A stretch of 64,000 bases of DNA, taken from positions 1-64,000 of the forward strand of contig CAILCX010000062.1 of the NCBI GenBank assembly GCA_903832775.1. The letters run 5' to 3'. The stretch is from an uncultured Methylobacter sp. Lineage in GTDB: Bacteria > Pseudomonadota > Gammaproteobacteria > Methylococcales > Methylomonadaceae. The notes beneath the pieces are model-generated. The model saw only the letters and a list, made by a program, of their open reading frames with translations. It had not been told where the DNA came from and ran no database searches. The number at the start of each line of letters is the position of its first letter. Position 1 is the first letter of the stretch. Shown here in pieces: positions 1 through 11,604 of the stretch. The position numbers and the translations under genes are program-made.

Positions 1-264
1 GCTTGCGCTGCCGATGAGGCGTGGGCGAGAGCTTCTTGTTCAGCCCTGCTTGCGTTTTCAGCACTAACGATCGTATTCTGAGCTGCGGTTTCGGCAGCAA
101 CAGCTTGTTGTTGGGCTAGTCTTGAAAAGTCTTGAGCAGTCAGTCCCGAAGTCCCGCTTTCTGTTGCCGCTTGTGCTGCCGATGAGGCGTGGGCGAGAGT
201 TTCTTGCTCAGCCCGACTGGCATTTTCAGCACTACCAATGGCATTCTGAGCTGCGAAAGCGGCG
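1..264. repeat. 168-bp (56-codon) period imperfect direct repeat inside the truncated CDS
   Basis: 'gcttgcgctgccgatgaggcgtgggcgagagcttcttgttcagcc...' at 1 recurs as 'gcttgtgctgccgatgaggcgtgggcgagagtttcttgctcagcc...' at 169; protein AQNxIxSAENASRAEQExLAHASSAAQA appears twice, 56 aa apart. Confidence 0.85.
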
Positions 265-485
265 CTTTCCGCATCTCTTTCAGCATGATGGCGAACTAAT
301 TCGGCTTGATAAGCATGCTGATCTGCTTGAACTGCTCGTTCAGCCGCTGATTGCGCCTGAAATTCAGCTGCTCGCTGAGATTGCTCTGCTGATAGATATG
401 AATCTTCACAACGGTTTGCGGCCTGTCTGGCGCGATCGGCTTCTTGATTGGCGATATCGAGTGCTTCGGAAATGTATTCTGACAT
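1..485 (-). CDS. Ala/Glu/Gln-rich coiled-coil repeat protein, 3' part truncated by window edge
   Basis: Reverse strand from ATG at 485 is open to the edge: MSEYISEALDIANQEADRARQAANRCEDSYLSAEQSQRAAEFQAQSAAERAV...; internal 56-aa direct repeat. Not in the ORF track because no stop is present. Confidence 0.7.
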   Translation of the reverse strand, partial: MSEYISEALDIANQEADRARQAANRCEDSYLSAEQSQRAAEFQAQSAAERAVQADQHAYQAELVRHHAERDAESAAFAAQNAIGSAENASRAEQETLAHASSAAQAATESGTSGLTAQDFSRLAQQQAVAAETAAQNTIVSAENASRAEQEALAHASSAAQ

Positions 486-866
486 GAGAGTTGCCTTCTA
501 AATGGGCTATTGTTATTGTAGATCGGATTCTATCAGCAAAACTATTGCCTGAACAGCATCAGCACCTCTGAACCGCAGTAAGGTGCAATTCGAAGGGTCA
601 AAATAACCAATTGTATTTTGTCGCATGAAGTACAAATTTCAGCTTAATGCATTAAATCAATTACATTGGGCAGCATCCACACGTATTGATTTATCAGATG
701 ACGAGCGTGGTTGATGTTTATACAAGATAGAAAAGTCGTTCCTGCTACAGCAAAGGCTGTACATCTCATAAGCACAGCCTGGTCACCATTAGAATTAATA
801 AAAACATCGTATCCATTGTCGCTTCGTGGTAAAAATAAGCCACTGAGTCTTTAGCGTTTTTGATGA

Positions 867-2667
<1,801 letters not shown>

Positions 2668-2680
<13 letters not shown>

Positions 2681-2943
2681 ACAATCAACAGCTTAAAATC
2701 AGAATCGAAAACCAGATTAAACGCATTAGAAAAGCGGAGCATGAGCGCCCAAATTTATTATCACAAACTGTTTATATCGGCACACTGGGTCTGGTCATGG
2801 TCTTGCCAGTTGTTGGCGGGGTTTATTTAGGACGCTGGCTGGATGGCATGATGGACGGTTATTCAATGCGCTGGACACTTAGCTTATTGTCTACAGGTTT
2901 AGTGATTGGTATTTTTAATGTCTATTTTTTAATTAAAGATTAA
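2668..2943 (+). CDS. atpQ: AtpQ/AtpI-like small membrane protein (F0F1-ATPase gene1 family)
   Basis: 91 aa, two TM helices, TLGLVMVLPVVGGVYLGRWLD; operon position between atpC and atpB. Confidence 0.7.
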
Positions 2944-2954
2944 GCGGCTGACTC

Positions 2955-3620
2955 ATGGAAAGCGACTTTACTTTTACTCTAGGCCCAGTGGAAATAGGCT
3001 TATCATTAATAACAACCTGGGGCATCATGTTGGTGCTGGCGATAGTTGCCGGGCTTTCAACCCGGCGTCTGGAGATAATTCCTGGCATATTGCAAACCTC
3101 CGTTGAAAGCATCGTAGCCACTATCGATGAGGCCATTACTGCTGTCGCTCCCGAACACGCTCGGCAAATCATGCCTTTCATTGCGACGCTCTGGCTGTTT
3201 CTGATCATTGCCAATCTGGTCGGCTTAGTTCCGGGCCTACACTCGCCGACTCGTGATCTTTCTGTAACCTCGGCACTGGCGGTGCTGGTGTTTTTTTCGG
3301 TACACTGGTTCGGCATCAAGACACTGGGCTTAAAAAGCTATCTTCATCATTACCTGACACCCAGCCCGATTTTGCTACCTTTTCATATTATCAGCGAATT
3401 CACCCGTACCCTGGCATTGGCAATTCGCTTATTTGGCAATATGATGAGCCTTGAGATGGCAGCCATGCTGATCTTGCTAGTGGCCGGCTTTCTTGCACCC
3501 ATTCCGATTTTAATGCTGCATATTATAGAAGCACTGGTACAAGCTTATATCTTTGGCATGCTGGCACTGATTTATCTGGCCGGCGCGATGCAATCCCAAC
3601 AACTTAATTCACCGGAGTAA
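2955..3620 (+). CDS. atpB: N-ATPase F0 subunit a
   Basis: Conserved LALAIRLFGNMMS with essential Arg and multiple TMs. Confidence 0.92.
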   Translation: MESDFTFTLGPVEIGLSLITTWGIMLVLAIVAGLSTRRLEIIPGILQTSVESIVATIDEAITAVAPEHARQIMPFIATLWLFLIIANLVGLVPGLHSPTRDLSVTSALAVLVFFSVHWFGIKTLGLKSYLHHYLTPSPILLPFHIISEFTRTLALAIRLFGNMMSLEMAAMLILLVAGFLAPIPILMLHIIEALVQAYIFGMLALIYLAGAMQSQQLNSPE

Positions 3621-3623
3621 TTT

Positions 3624-3890
3624 ATGTCTGACATTGCCTCAATTGTCCTGGGTTCCAGCATTGCCGCCATTATCGGCATCGCGTTGGGCGTCATGCTCCC
3701 GGCCTTGGCCATGGGCAAAGCCATCGGCAGTGCATTGGATGCCTTGTCGCGGCAGCCGGAATCGGAACGCTCAATCATGCGCACCCTGTTTATCGGTCTG
3801 GCCATGATTGAATCACTGGCGATTTATTGTCTGGTTATTATTTTAATCGTACTGTTTCGTAATCCGTTGCTTGAGTACATTGTTAAATGA
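3624..3890 (+). CDS. atpE: N-ATPase F0 subunit c
   Basis: 88-aa hairpin with RQPE loop and GLAMIESLAIYCLVI ion-site helix. Confidence 0.93.
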   Translation: MSDIASIVLGSSIAAIIGIALGVMLPALAMGKAIGSALDALSRQPESERSIMRTLFIGLAMIESLAIYCLVIILIVLFRNPLLEYIVK

Positions 3891-3986
3891 TAAAAGCAGG
3901 CGAAAGTTTCTAGGTTGAAGACTTTATGCCAAGAATAACCGCTGACATTAAACTTTCCATCTTGCATCTTGTGGACCTTAAAGCCT

Positions 3987-4736
3987 ATGGAATTTAATCT
4001 ATCCACCTTTGTTCTTGAAATCATCAATTTCCTGATTCTGATCTGGATTTTACAGAGGCTTTTTTACAAACCTCTGCTGAACGTGATTGCCAAGCGTAAA
4101 CAGTCTATTTACCAATCACTTGCCGATGCAAAAAACCTACAACAACAGGCCGAGCAGCAACGCAGCCTTTATGAAAATCGCCAAAAATTGTGGGAGCAAG
4201 AAAAACAGACTTCACTCATTGCCCTAGAATTGCAACTTGATGCCGAAAGAGTAACGCAACTGAACCGACTTAATACTGATCTTGAACAAGAGCGACAAAA
4301 AGCCAAGGTGACGCTATCAAGACAGCAGCAGGAGCACCAACAACAGGCCGAAAAACAAGCCTTGAAGAATGGTGCTAAATTTGCGTCACTATTGCTGCAA
4401 GAAGCTGCCGGACCTGAATTAGAGGGCCGCTTATTTATCTTAATGCTAAACAATCTGGCAACTTTACCGGAAGTCTGTAAACTGAGTTTGACTCCGCTGG
4501 AAATAAATAAAACGGTAGCGATTAAAATTACCAGTGCTTTTCCTTTATCCCTGGAAATGAGCCAGCAACTGGAACAAAAGCTGGAAAGCTTAATTAACAA
4601 TCGACTCAGTTTTCAATATCATCAGGATGTTGCCTTAATTGCCGGTCTCCGTCTCGACATCGGCTCCTGGGTATTGAACGCCAATGTAAAGCACGAACTG
4701 GTCGGTTTTGCCGAGCTTGATTATGACTACAATTGA
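3987..4736 (+). CDS. atpF: N-ATPase long subunit b (b/delta-like)
   Basis: N-terminal TM then long coiled coil; long AtpF without a separate delta gene, as in N-ATPase operons; ATG 3987 preferred. Confidence 0.82.
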   Translation: MEFNLSTFVLEIINFLILIWILQRLFYKPLLNVIAKRKQSIYQSLADAKNLQQQAEQQRSLYENRQKLWEQEKQTSLIALELQLDAERVTQLNRLNTDLEQERQKAKVTLSRQQQEHQQQAEKQALKNGAKFASLLLQEAAGPELEGRLFILMLNNLATLPEVCKLSLTPLEINKTVAIKITSAFPLSLEMSQQLEQKLESLINNRLSFQYHQDVALIAGLRLDIGSWVLNANVKHELVGFAELDYDYN

Positions 4737-6207
4737 AACTTCCAAAAGCATACTGGACAAACAAAACGACTGGCTCGCTAACTATCGGTTAGGGCTTCGT
4801 GCAACCGAACAAGGGACTGTAGTATCTATCGGTGACGGCATTAGTTGGATTAAAGGACTGCCCTCGGCGGCGATTGAAGATATCCTGATTTTTGCTGACG
4901 GAAGTCAGGGCATGGTCTTTGATCTTAACCGCGACCGCATCGGCGCGATCTTACTCTACGAGACTGAAGCGCTAACTGCGGGCACCACGGTTTATCGCTC
5001 ACGGCATTCACTCAGTATTCCCGTGGGCAACGCATTTTTAGGTCGGATTGTCGACCCCATGGGAATGCCACTAGATGGACAAGGCTTACCTTTTCCATCC
5101 GGGCGCGAAAATATGGAAAAAGGCTCACCCGCCATTATTGCCCGAGACTTTGTCCATAAACCCTTATACACCGGCATAAAAATCATAGATACACTGATTC
5201 CGATAGGTAAAGGACAGCGGCAATTGATTGTGGGCGATGAAGGTCTGGGTAGAACGTCAATCGCACTGGATACTGTCATTAACCAGAAAGGTAAAAATGT
5301 ATTGTGCATTTATGTGCTGATTGGCCAGAAACGTTCTGCCGTAGTCAATACACTTGAAACCCTGAAAAAATATGGCGCATTAGACTATACGGTTTGCGTG
5401 GTAGCCGAGGCCAGTGCCCTGCCAGGCCTGCAATATATCGCTCCGTTTGCCGGATGTGCTTTGGCCGAATACTGGATGGCTCGAGGTAGGGATACACTGA
5501 TCATTTATGATGACTTATCCACCCATGCCAGAACCTATCGGGAGCTGTCGTTATTACTCAGGCGCCCACCAGGTCGGGAAGCGTTTCCGGGCGACATTTT
5601 TTTTGTCCATTCCCGTCTGCTCGAACGTTCGACCTGTCTCAATGCAGAAAATGGCGGCGGTAGCATGACCGCTTTACCGATCATCGAAACCAAGCAGGGC
5701 GAAATTGCCGCTTACATTCCAACCAATCTGATTTCCATTACTGACGGGCAAATCTATTTGGACAATGACCTGTTTGTATCAGGGTTTCGTCCGGCCATCG
5801 ACATCACCCGCTCGGTATCACGTATAGGCGGCAAAGCACAAGATATCAGCATTCGCGACCAAGCCGGACAAATGAAACTGGATTATCTGCAGTTTTTGGA
5901 ACTGGAAGCGTTCACCCGTTTTGGGCAGCGCCTAGAAGCCTCTATGGAAGCCAGAATTAAACGGGGACGATTGCTAAGGGAGTTATTAAAGCAGGAGCGA
6001 CTGGTTCCGCACAGCACTGTTTTTCAACTGGCCTGGCTGGCCGCATTTAACTTTGGGCTGTTTAATCAAACTGATGCTAAAGACATTACGAAGGTGTTGA
6101 AGTTAATTGATCAAGGCGTCAGCATGACAGCATTGACTTTAGAAAGCTCATTAGAAGAATGGCAAAAAGCACTCAAAGAATGGCTTAACCCAGAATCACA
6201 CTCATGA
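4723..6207 (+). CDS. atpA: N-ATPase F1 subunit alpha, non-canonical P-loop
   Basis: Alpha-family fold motifs ([85 protein letters not shown]); ATG 4723 overlaps atpF end. Confidence 0.93.
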   Translation: MTTIETSKSILDKQNDWLANYRLGLRATEQGTVVSIGDGISWIKGLPSAAIEDILIFADGSQGMVFDLNRDRIGAILLYETEALTAGTTVYRSRHSLSIPVGNAFLGRIVDPMGMPLDGQGLPFPSGRENMEKGSPAIIARDFVHKPLYTGIKIIDTLIPIGKGQRQLIVGDEGLGRTSIALDTVINQKGKNVLCIYVLIGQKRSAVVNTLETLKKYGALDYTVCVVAEASALPGLQYIAPFAGCALAEYWMARGRDTLIIYDDLSTHARTYRELSLLLRRPPGREAFPGDIFFVHSRLLERSTCLNAENGGGSMTALPIIETKQGEIAAYIPTNLISITDGQIYLDNDLFVSGFRPAIDITRSVSRIGGKAQDISIRDQAGQMKLDYLQFLELEAFTRFGQRLEASMEARIKRGRLLRELLKQERLVPHSTVFQLAWLAAFNFGLFNQTDAKDITKVLKLIDQGVSMTALTLESSLEEWQKALKEWLNPESHS

Positions 6208-7049
6208 GTCTGAGCCGCGAACTGCAATTGCATATAACGCAATTAAAAGAGATACGCAGTATTTTAAATGCCATGAAAAACCTTGCGTTCATAGAGCTAC
6301 ACAAATTATTGCATTTTAAAATCATGCAAGGTCAATCCGTGGCCACTATAGAAAATGTAATGCAGGATTTCCTGAGTTTTCACCCCTGCAAAGTCGCGCC
6401 TGAACATGTGACGCATTTTTGTGTTTTGCTTGGAGCAGAACGGGGCTTTTGCGGTGATTTTAACGAAAGCCTGATCAACGCAATCACAAGTCAATCTTAC
6501 ACTGGTATTATAGCTGTCGGTAGTCGCCTATGTAATCGCCTGGAAACATTAACTACCCCGGTTATTGCCAGACTGGAAGGTGCAAATGTCGCGGATGAAG
6601 TTTCCATTATTGTGACTCGTCTACTCGATACGATTAACTTTTCACCTGATTTTATGCTGACTGAAGACGCTATACCCACCCTAAAGTTAACGATTGTTTA
6701 CCATGATAACAACCCTAATCAAATTAACTTACGTCAGTTGTTTCCTCCAGTTACTAATAAACATGACAGTACGCCTCACTTCGGAACCCCGCCAATACTT
6801 AATTTAACAGCGGAAGCGTTTTTTACAGAGTTAATGGATCATTATTTATTTGCTGCGCTACATGAAATTTTTTATATCTCACTGACCGCTGAAAATCAAC
6901 GCCGACTCCAACATTTGGAAGCAGCCGTCAATCATTTGGATGATGAAACAACCCAACTACAAAAAAAATCCCAGATTTATCGTCAGGAAGAAATCACCGA
7001 AGAAATTGAAGTTATCTTGTTGAATGCAGAGAATAACCTGCTTGAATAA
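6204..7049 (+). CDS. atpG: N-ATPase F1 subunit gamma
   Basis: N- and C-terminal helices typical of gamma ([27 protein letters not shown] ... [19 protein letters not shown]); overlaps atpA. Confidence 0.88.
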   Translation: MSLSRELQLHITQLKEIRSILNAMKNLAFIELHKLLHFKIMQGQSVATIENVMQDFLSFHPCKVAPEHVTHFCVLLGAERGFCGDFNESLINAITSQSYTGIIAVGSRLCNRLETLTTPVIARLEGANVADEVSIIVTRLLDTINFSPDFMLTEDAIPTLKLTIVYHDNNPNQINLRQLFPPVTNKHDSTPHFGTPPILNLTAEAFFTELMDHYLFAALHEIFYISLTAENQRRLQHLEAAVNHLDDETTQLQKKSQIYRQEEITEEIEVILLNAENNLLE

Positions 7050-7200
7050 AAGTGAAACTAACAACCCAAAAGTTGGAGAATTATGCCGTGTCGAGTAAAA
7101 TGGCTTATTAAAAGTCATAAGCCGATTGATTGTTATCGTCTGCATTAAGATACATTCCCCCATTAGTTCCTGAAAAAACGCCTTACATTCTCGATTATCT

Positions 7201-7713
7201 ATGAAATTATTATCTCAATACCTGTTACTTTGCTGGTTTAAAAATAACCCCGCCGACTTGATTCCTTCCAGATCGTTTATGTGGAAAACGGTAGTGTTTT
7301 ATCTTATTTCAGGCATTATCGTTGAGGGTCTGATTGCTGATCCTGCTGATGGCACGCTGGAAGTGTCTTTAAGGACTATCATGGCCTTTTCATCTATCGC
7401 CATTTTTTTGCTGGTCAGTAAAAAATGGCAGAATTTTTATCAATTGTTTACGGCTATTTTCGTCTGTGAAAACTTTATTATGACTCTGGCGATTGCGGCT
7501 GAGGCACTCGATTTTTGGATGGTGATGAGCAAACAGGAGTTGCGCGAAGAAATATCCATCGGTTTAGCTATTTTTTTGGTTGCCTGGTACCTGGCAATTG
7601 TCAGTTACATTTTTCGTCAGTTTTTTTCGTACAAAATGAGTGCCAGCGTTATTTTTGCATTCGGTTATTTTATTTTAACTTACGGTATCCCGATGCTGGT
7701 TATGGATATCTAG
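7201..7713 (+). CDS. hypothetical polytopic membrane protein
   Basis: 170 aa, several hydrophobic segments; no family recognised. Confidence 0.6.
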   Translation: MKLLSQYLLLCWFKNNPADLIPSRSFMWKTVVFYLISGIIVEGLIADPADGTLEVSLRTIMAFSSIAIFLLVSKKWQNFYQLFTAIFVCENFIMTLAIAAEALDFWMVMSKQELREEISIGLAIFLVAWYLAIVSYIFRQFFSYKMSASVIFAFGYFILTYGIPMLVMDI

Positions 7714-7841
7714 GAGACTAACCTGGAATGGAAGTCGTCGAATTAGGCAGTAATGTCTTGATTATCATTACTTATCAAGTCAGTTGATCAAGCTAGCATT
7801 AAAAAACCATTATTACTTAGAAAGTCACCTTAGCAATTTAC

Positions 7842-8444
7842 TTATTCATCTTTTGAATCCGACTCCTGATCTAAATCATCCAATACCTTGTCGTAAACCT
7901 CACGCAAACTTAGCTCGCATTCAATACTGTCCAGGGTAATAGTTGCATCAAGTCCTTCGGCTTCAGTTAAAACCCATACGTCGCCTAGTCGATGGTAACG
8001 CTCAATGATTGCCTGATCTTGAGACACCAACAAGTATTCGCGCAATGTCGGGATCTTGCGATAATGGGCAAACTTGCCGCCCCGGTCATACGCTTCGGTA
8101 GATGGCGAAAGCACTTCAATCAGTAAAGTCGGATTCAACAGGGTATCGACATGTGAATCATCAAATTGCGGTTTACCGCAGATAACAGTGATGTCCGGGT
8201 AATGGTAGCTATGAGTATCTGCCGCTTTGACACGCATATCGTTTACGTAAGCTTCGCAGGGGCGATTTTTAACTTGGTTATGCAATTCACTAGCGATGTT
8301 AATCGTTACCAAATTGTGTTTCCGGCTTGCACCGGTCATGGCAAAGATTTCACCGTTGTGGAATTCGCTTTTACTTGAAGCTGCGCGCTCCAGAATCAAA
8401 TACTCTTCAGCGGTGTAATGCGTTTTAGTCAATACTGCGGACAT
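7842..8444 (-). CDS. Uma2 family putative restriction-endonuclease-like protein (PD-(D/E)XK)
   Basis: TAEEYLILERAASSKSEFHNGEIFAMTGASRKHN...YPDITVICG...LLIEVLSPSTEAYDRGGKFAHYRKIPTLREYLLV is typical Uma2. Confidence 0.93.
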   Translation of the reverse strand: MSAVLTKTHYTAEEYLILERAASSKSEFHNGEIFAMTGASRKHNLVTINIASELHNQVKNRPCEAYVNDMRVKAADTHSYHYPDITVICGKPQFDDSHVDTLLNPTLLIEVLSPSTEAYDRGGKFAHYRKIPTLREYLLVSQDQAIIERYHRLGDVWVLTEAEGLDATITLDSIECELSLREVYDKVLDDLDQESDSKDE

Positions 8445-8495
8445 AAATCACCTCGTTTTGTTAACAAGCTTCGTGGGATTAAAACATATAATCAG

Positions 8496-9542
8496 TTATT
8501 TGGAAAAGGCAATAAATTGCCGATAAGGCGAGCCGTGTTTCCAGGTAAAGGCTTCGGTGTAATAATGCATTAACGCCAGATAACCAAGAAAGCCCAAGGT
8601 TATGGCTTTACGAATCTCTACACCAAAGAAGAACTGGGTAAGCTGATTAACCAAGCCGTCGCCGTAGGACTGCAATACAAAAGCCAGAAAAAATGAACTC
8701 AGCGGTAACACGATAACTATCGGCAGACGACAAAATGCGGCACAGCGATACATTAAATTCTGTGGTTGCCGTTGGTGTTTGTTGTAATCGTGTGCCACGT
8801 AAAAAATATAAGCGGTCGCGTCATGTACCAGTCTTGGTATCAGAATGGCAAAGAAATAGTATTGCTGAATGAAAAGATAAAAACTGCTTAATACTAAAAA
8901 TACATTAGACCACATAAACCACTTACCCAATGGTGTGGTCGCATAGCGTTGCCCCGCAAACACACTGCAAACCAGACCGGCACATAAGCTGCCGGCAATC
9001 AGTTTTATAGCTTCGAGTTGCTGCACTTCCAGGCTGTTTTTAAGAAATATGCCGATATAAACAAAAATGCCAGCGGTTACACTAAGGCACAAGATCAGAT
9101 TGAAAAACCAATCGGGCATTCGGCACAACCCGCGTCCCACACCCAGTTGCTGTCTGATGACATGGTAGACAGTCCAGGCCGATACCGTTACATACAGTGC
9201 TTGATAAGGAATAAACAAACTACCCAGGCCAAAAACCACTGCAATAGCAAGTGTCATCAAGATGATTTTTGACTGATAGAACTTCAGATATTGGGAATTG
9301 CTAACCAGCAAAATGGAACTGGCGACGATATGCGGTGTTCCGAAAATAATTTGAAATAATAAAAATTGTTTGGGACTGCTGGGTAAATTTTCATGCAAAT
9401 AACCCTGCCAAAACCAGCCATCCAATAATTGCAATATTAAACACAAGGGAATGATGACATACAAGCCTAACAACCATTTAAAGGAAACGGTTAACAGCTT
9501 GTCGTCAGGTAATGCTTGCGCTGAAAGGGCATGGGCAGGCAT
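8496..9542 (-). CDS. hypothetical polytopic membrane protein with conserved-looking His clusters
   Basis: 348 aa, multiple TM; FGTPHIVAS, AWTVYHVIRQQLG, RLVHDATAYIFYVAHDYNKH, LMHYYTEAFTWKHGSPYR. Confidence 0.75.
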   Translation of the reverse strand: MPAHALSAQALPDDKLLTVSFKWLLGLYVIIPLCLILQLLDGWFWQGYLHENLPSSPKQFLLFQIIFGTPHIVASSILLVSNSQYLKFYQSKIILMTLAIAVVFGLGSLFIPYQALYVTVSAWTVYHVIRQQLGVGRGLCRMPDWFFNLILCLSVTAGIFVYIGIFLKNSLEVQQLEAIKLIAGSLCAGLVCSVFAGQRYATTPLGKWFMWSNVFLVLSSFYLFIQQYYFFAILIPRLVHDATAYIFYVAHDYNKHQRQPQNLMYRCAAFCRLPIVIVLPLSSFFLAFVLQSYGDGLVNQLTQFFFGVEIRKAITLGFLGYLALMHYYTEAFTWKHGSPYRQFIAFSK

Positions 9543-9642
9543 AAATATATCCTCCTGTTATTTATGTTTAGTAGAATGATGAAATTAAGTGGTTCATTTT
9601 AGCTATTTTCCAGCATTGTTTTTAGTTTTTTAGGAGAAACTC

Positions 9643-10050
9643 ATGTCATTTCAGTTGCATCCACGCCTGGCAGAAGATTGCATAAGCATTGGCCAGTTTG
9701 AATTATGTCGATTATTAATGATGAATGACAGTCAGTACCCCTGGTTTATCCTGGTTCCGAAACGGCCTGAGCTGCAGGAAATTTATCAACTCAATAAGGC
9801 AGAACGTGCGTTATTGACTGAGGAATCCAGCTATCTTGCCGAGAGTCTGGCCAAGCTTTATAAAGCCGACAAAATGAATATTGCAGCAATCGGTAATTTG
9901 GTTCCGCAACTTCATATCCATCATGTTGTTCGCTACCAAATCGATAAAGCCTGGCCTGCACCAGTCTGGGGGAAGTTTGCCGCAGTGCCTTACAATGAAC
10001 AGCAGATTATAGATAACATTGATCGTCTTAAAGACTGTTTAAAAATGTAA
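9643..10050 (+). CDS. HIT domain protein
   Basis: LVPQLHIHHVVRYQIDKAWPAPVWG, typical of Ap4A-hydrolase-like HIT proteins. Confidence 0.88.
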   Translation: MSFQLHPRLAEDCISIGQFELCRLLMMNDSQYPWFILVPKRPELQEIYQLNKAERALLTEESSYLAESLAKLYKADKMNIAAIGNLVPQLHIHHVVRYQIDKAWPAPVWGKFAAVPYNEQQIIDNIDRLKDCLKM

Positions 10051-10076
10051 CGACAGACTTTTGGTCTTAAGCAATC

Positions 10077-10517
10077 TTAATCAACCAGGAACTCGGTAAA
10101 ATAAGCTTCTTTAAAACCTTCTTCATGTTCGGCTTTGCCTTTTTTTTCCTTACCATGACCTTTGTCGCCTTCCATCTTTTCCAACGTTTCACGGATTATT
10201 TTTGTTGTTTCTTGCCGTAACGCTTCGCGCTGCTCCATGGTTTGCAATTCATCAGATGGGCGGCCGCTATATAACATGATTAATTCATGCCTTAAGGCGG
10301 GCATGTGTTTTTTTACGGCTTCAATCGTGCTGGCACCTTCAACCAATAATTGCACATTGATCAGTAAAAACTTTTTTGGTTCCGCCAAATTAACGGTAAA
10401 CTTGGGAGTCATTTCCATATATTTGGGACCCGTTTCTGCTTCCGCTTCTTTTGCTCCCTCATTTGCAGCAGCAACAGACATAAATAAAAAACTTAACACC
10501 AAAAGCCATAAACGCAT
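10077..10517 (-). CDS. FliL-like protein with N-terminal signal sequence
   Basis: MRLWLLVLSFLFMSVAAANEG signal, then FTVNLAEPKKFLLINVQLLVE...LRHELIMLYSGRPSDELQTMEQREALRQE. Confidence 0.75.
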   Translation of the reverse strand: MRLWLLVLSFLFMSVAAANEGAKEAEAETGPKYMEMTPKFTVNLAEPKKFLLINVQLLVEGASTIEAVKKHMPALRHELIMLYSGRPSDELQTMEQREALRQETTKIIRETLEKMEGDKGHGKEKKGKAEHEEGFKEAYFTEFLVD

Positions 10518-10591
10518 AACAGACTCCAATATCAAAAAATTAGTGGCTTAGTATAAGGCCAGACCCATCAATTCTAAAACGAATACACCTA

Positions 10592-11602
10592 ATGAACAGT
10601 AATCTTCCTATTGGCCCGATAATGCTTGATGTTGCTGGCTTAACCCTGGCACCAGAAGAAATGGAAAAATTAAACCATCCCAATACCGGAGCGGTGATTC
10701 TTTTTTCACGCAACTATCAAGATCCTGAACAAGTTAACCAACTGATTAACAGCCTGCGTGCTGCGCGGAATGGCAAATTACTGATTGCTGTTGATCAGGA
10801 GGGCGGCCGGGTGCAACGCTTTCAACAAGGTTACACGCGGTTACCGCCAGCCTCACATTATGCTCAAGTCCCGGAGTTGGCAGAATCCGCTGGCTGGTTA
10901 ATGGCCGCCGAGTTACTGGCTGACGGCGTTGACTTCAGTTTCGCCCCGGTTCTGGATATAGATTGCGGGGTTAGCGAAATTATTGGCAATCGTTCATTTT
11001 CAGACGATCCAGTGTTGGCAACCCGTTTTTCAAGTCAGTTTAGGAAAGGCATGAATGCCGCGGGCATGGCCGCAACTGGCAAGCATTTTCCCGGACATGG
11101 CGCTGTCGCGCTGGATTCACATCTGACCTTACCGATAGACGAAAGAGATTTGGACAGTATTCGAGCAAAAGATTTGCTGCCGTTTAAACAACTGATAGAG
11201 GAAGGACTGGAAGGCATTATGCCGGCCCATGTGGTCTACTCAAAAATAGATTCAAACCCTGCCGGTTTTTCACCGTTCTGGATACAAGAGATTTTACGAA
11301 AGGAGTTAAAGTTTAATGGCACGGTATTTAGCGATGACTTAAGCATGGAGGGCGCTGCGTCTGTCGGTGACTTTCCGGAACGCGCCAGACTCGCACAACT
11401 TGCCGGCTGCGATATGATCCTGGTTTGCAACAATCCTGTTGCCGCTGAGCAGGTGCTTGATGCCTTGCCGATCAACCAAAATCCGGTCAGGGAACAGCGG
11501 CTAAATCGTATGCAAGGCAAACCGCAAATGAACCGGGATCAACTGGTGAAAAGCGAGAAATGGCAGCGCCTATCAAGCCTAATCAGTAATCAGGACTTTT
11601 AA
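10592..11602 (+). CDS. nagZ: beta-N-acetylhexosaminidase
   Basis: GAVILFSRNYQDPEQ, AVDQEGGRVQRF, GKHFPGHGAVALDSH, FSDDLSMEGA. Confidence 0.96.
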   Translation: MNSNLPIGPIMLDVAGLTLAPEEMEKLNHPNTGAVILFSRNYQDPEQVNQLINSLRAARNGKLLIAVDQEGGRVQRFQQGYTRLPPASHYAQVPELAESAGWLMAAELLADGVDFSFAPVLDIDCGVSEIIGNRSFSDDPVLATRFSSQFRKGMNAAGMAATGKHFPGHGAVALDSHLTLPIDERDLDSIRAKDLLPFKQLIEEGLEGIMPAHVVYSKIDSNPAGFSPFWIQEILRKELKFNGTVFSDDLSMEGAASVGDFPERARLAQLAGCDMILVCNNPVAAEQVLDALPINQNPVREQRLNRMQGKPQMNRDQLVKSEKWQRLSSLISNQDF

Positions 11603-11604
11603 TC

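Noticed and set aside
122-487. ORF-track 121-aa plus-strand ORF
   Set aside because: Shadow of the minus-strand Ala-rich repeat CDS; composition and repeat periodicity support the minus strand.
2933-3319. 128-aa antisense ORF in atpB
   Set aside because: Opposite strand of conserved atpB; no support.
4169-4600. 143-aa Ser/Cys-rich antisense ORF in atpF
   Set aside because: Low-complexity mirror of the Gln/Glu-rich atpF coiled coil.
9880-9960. Imperfect HIT motif (HIHHVV) as loss of function
   Set aside because: Related HIT proteins also vary at the third His position; not convincing.
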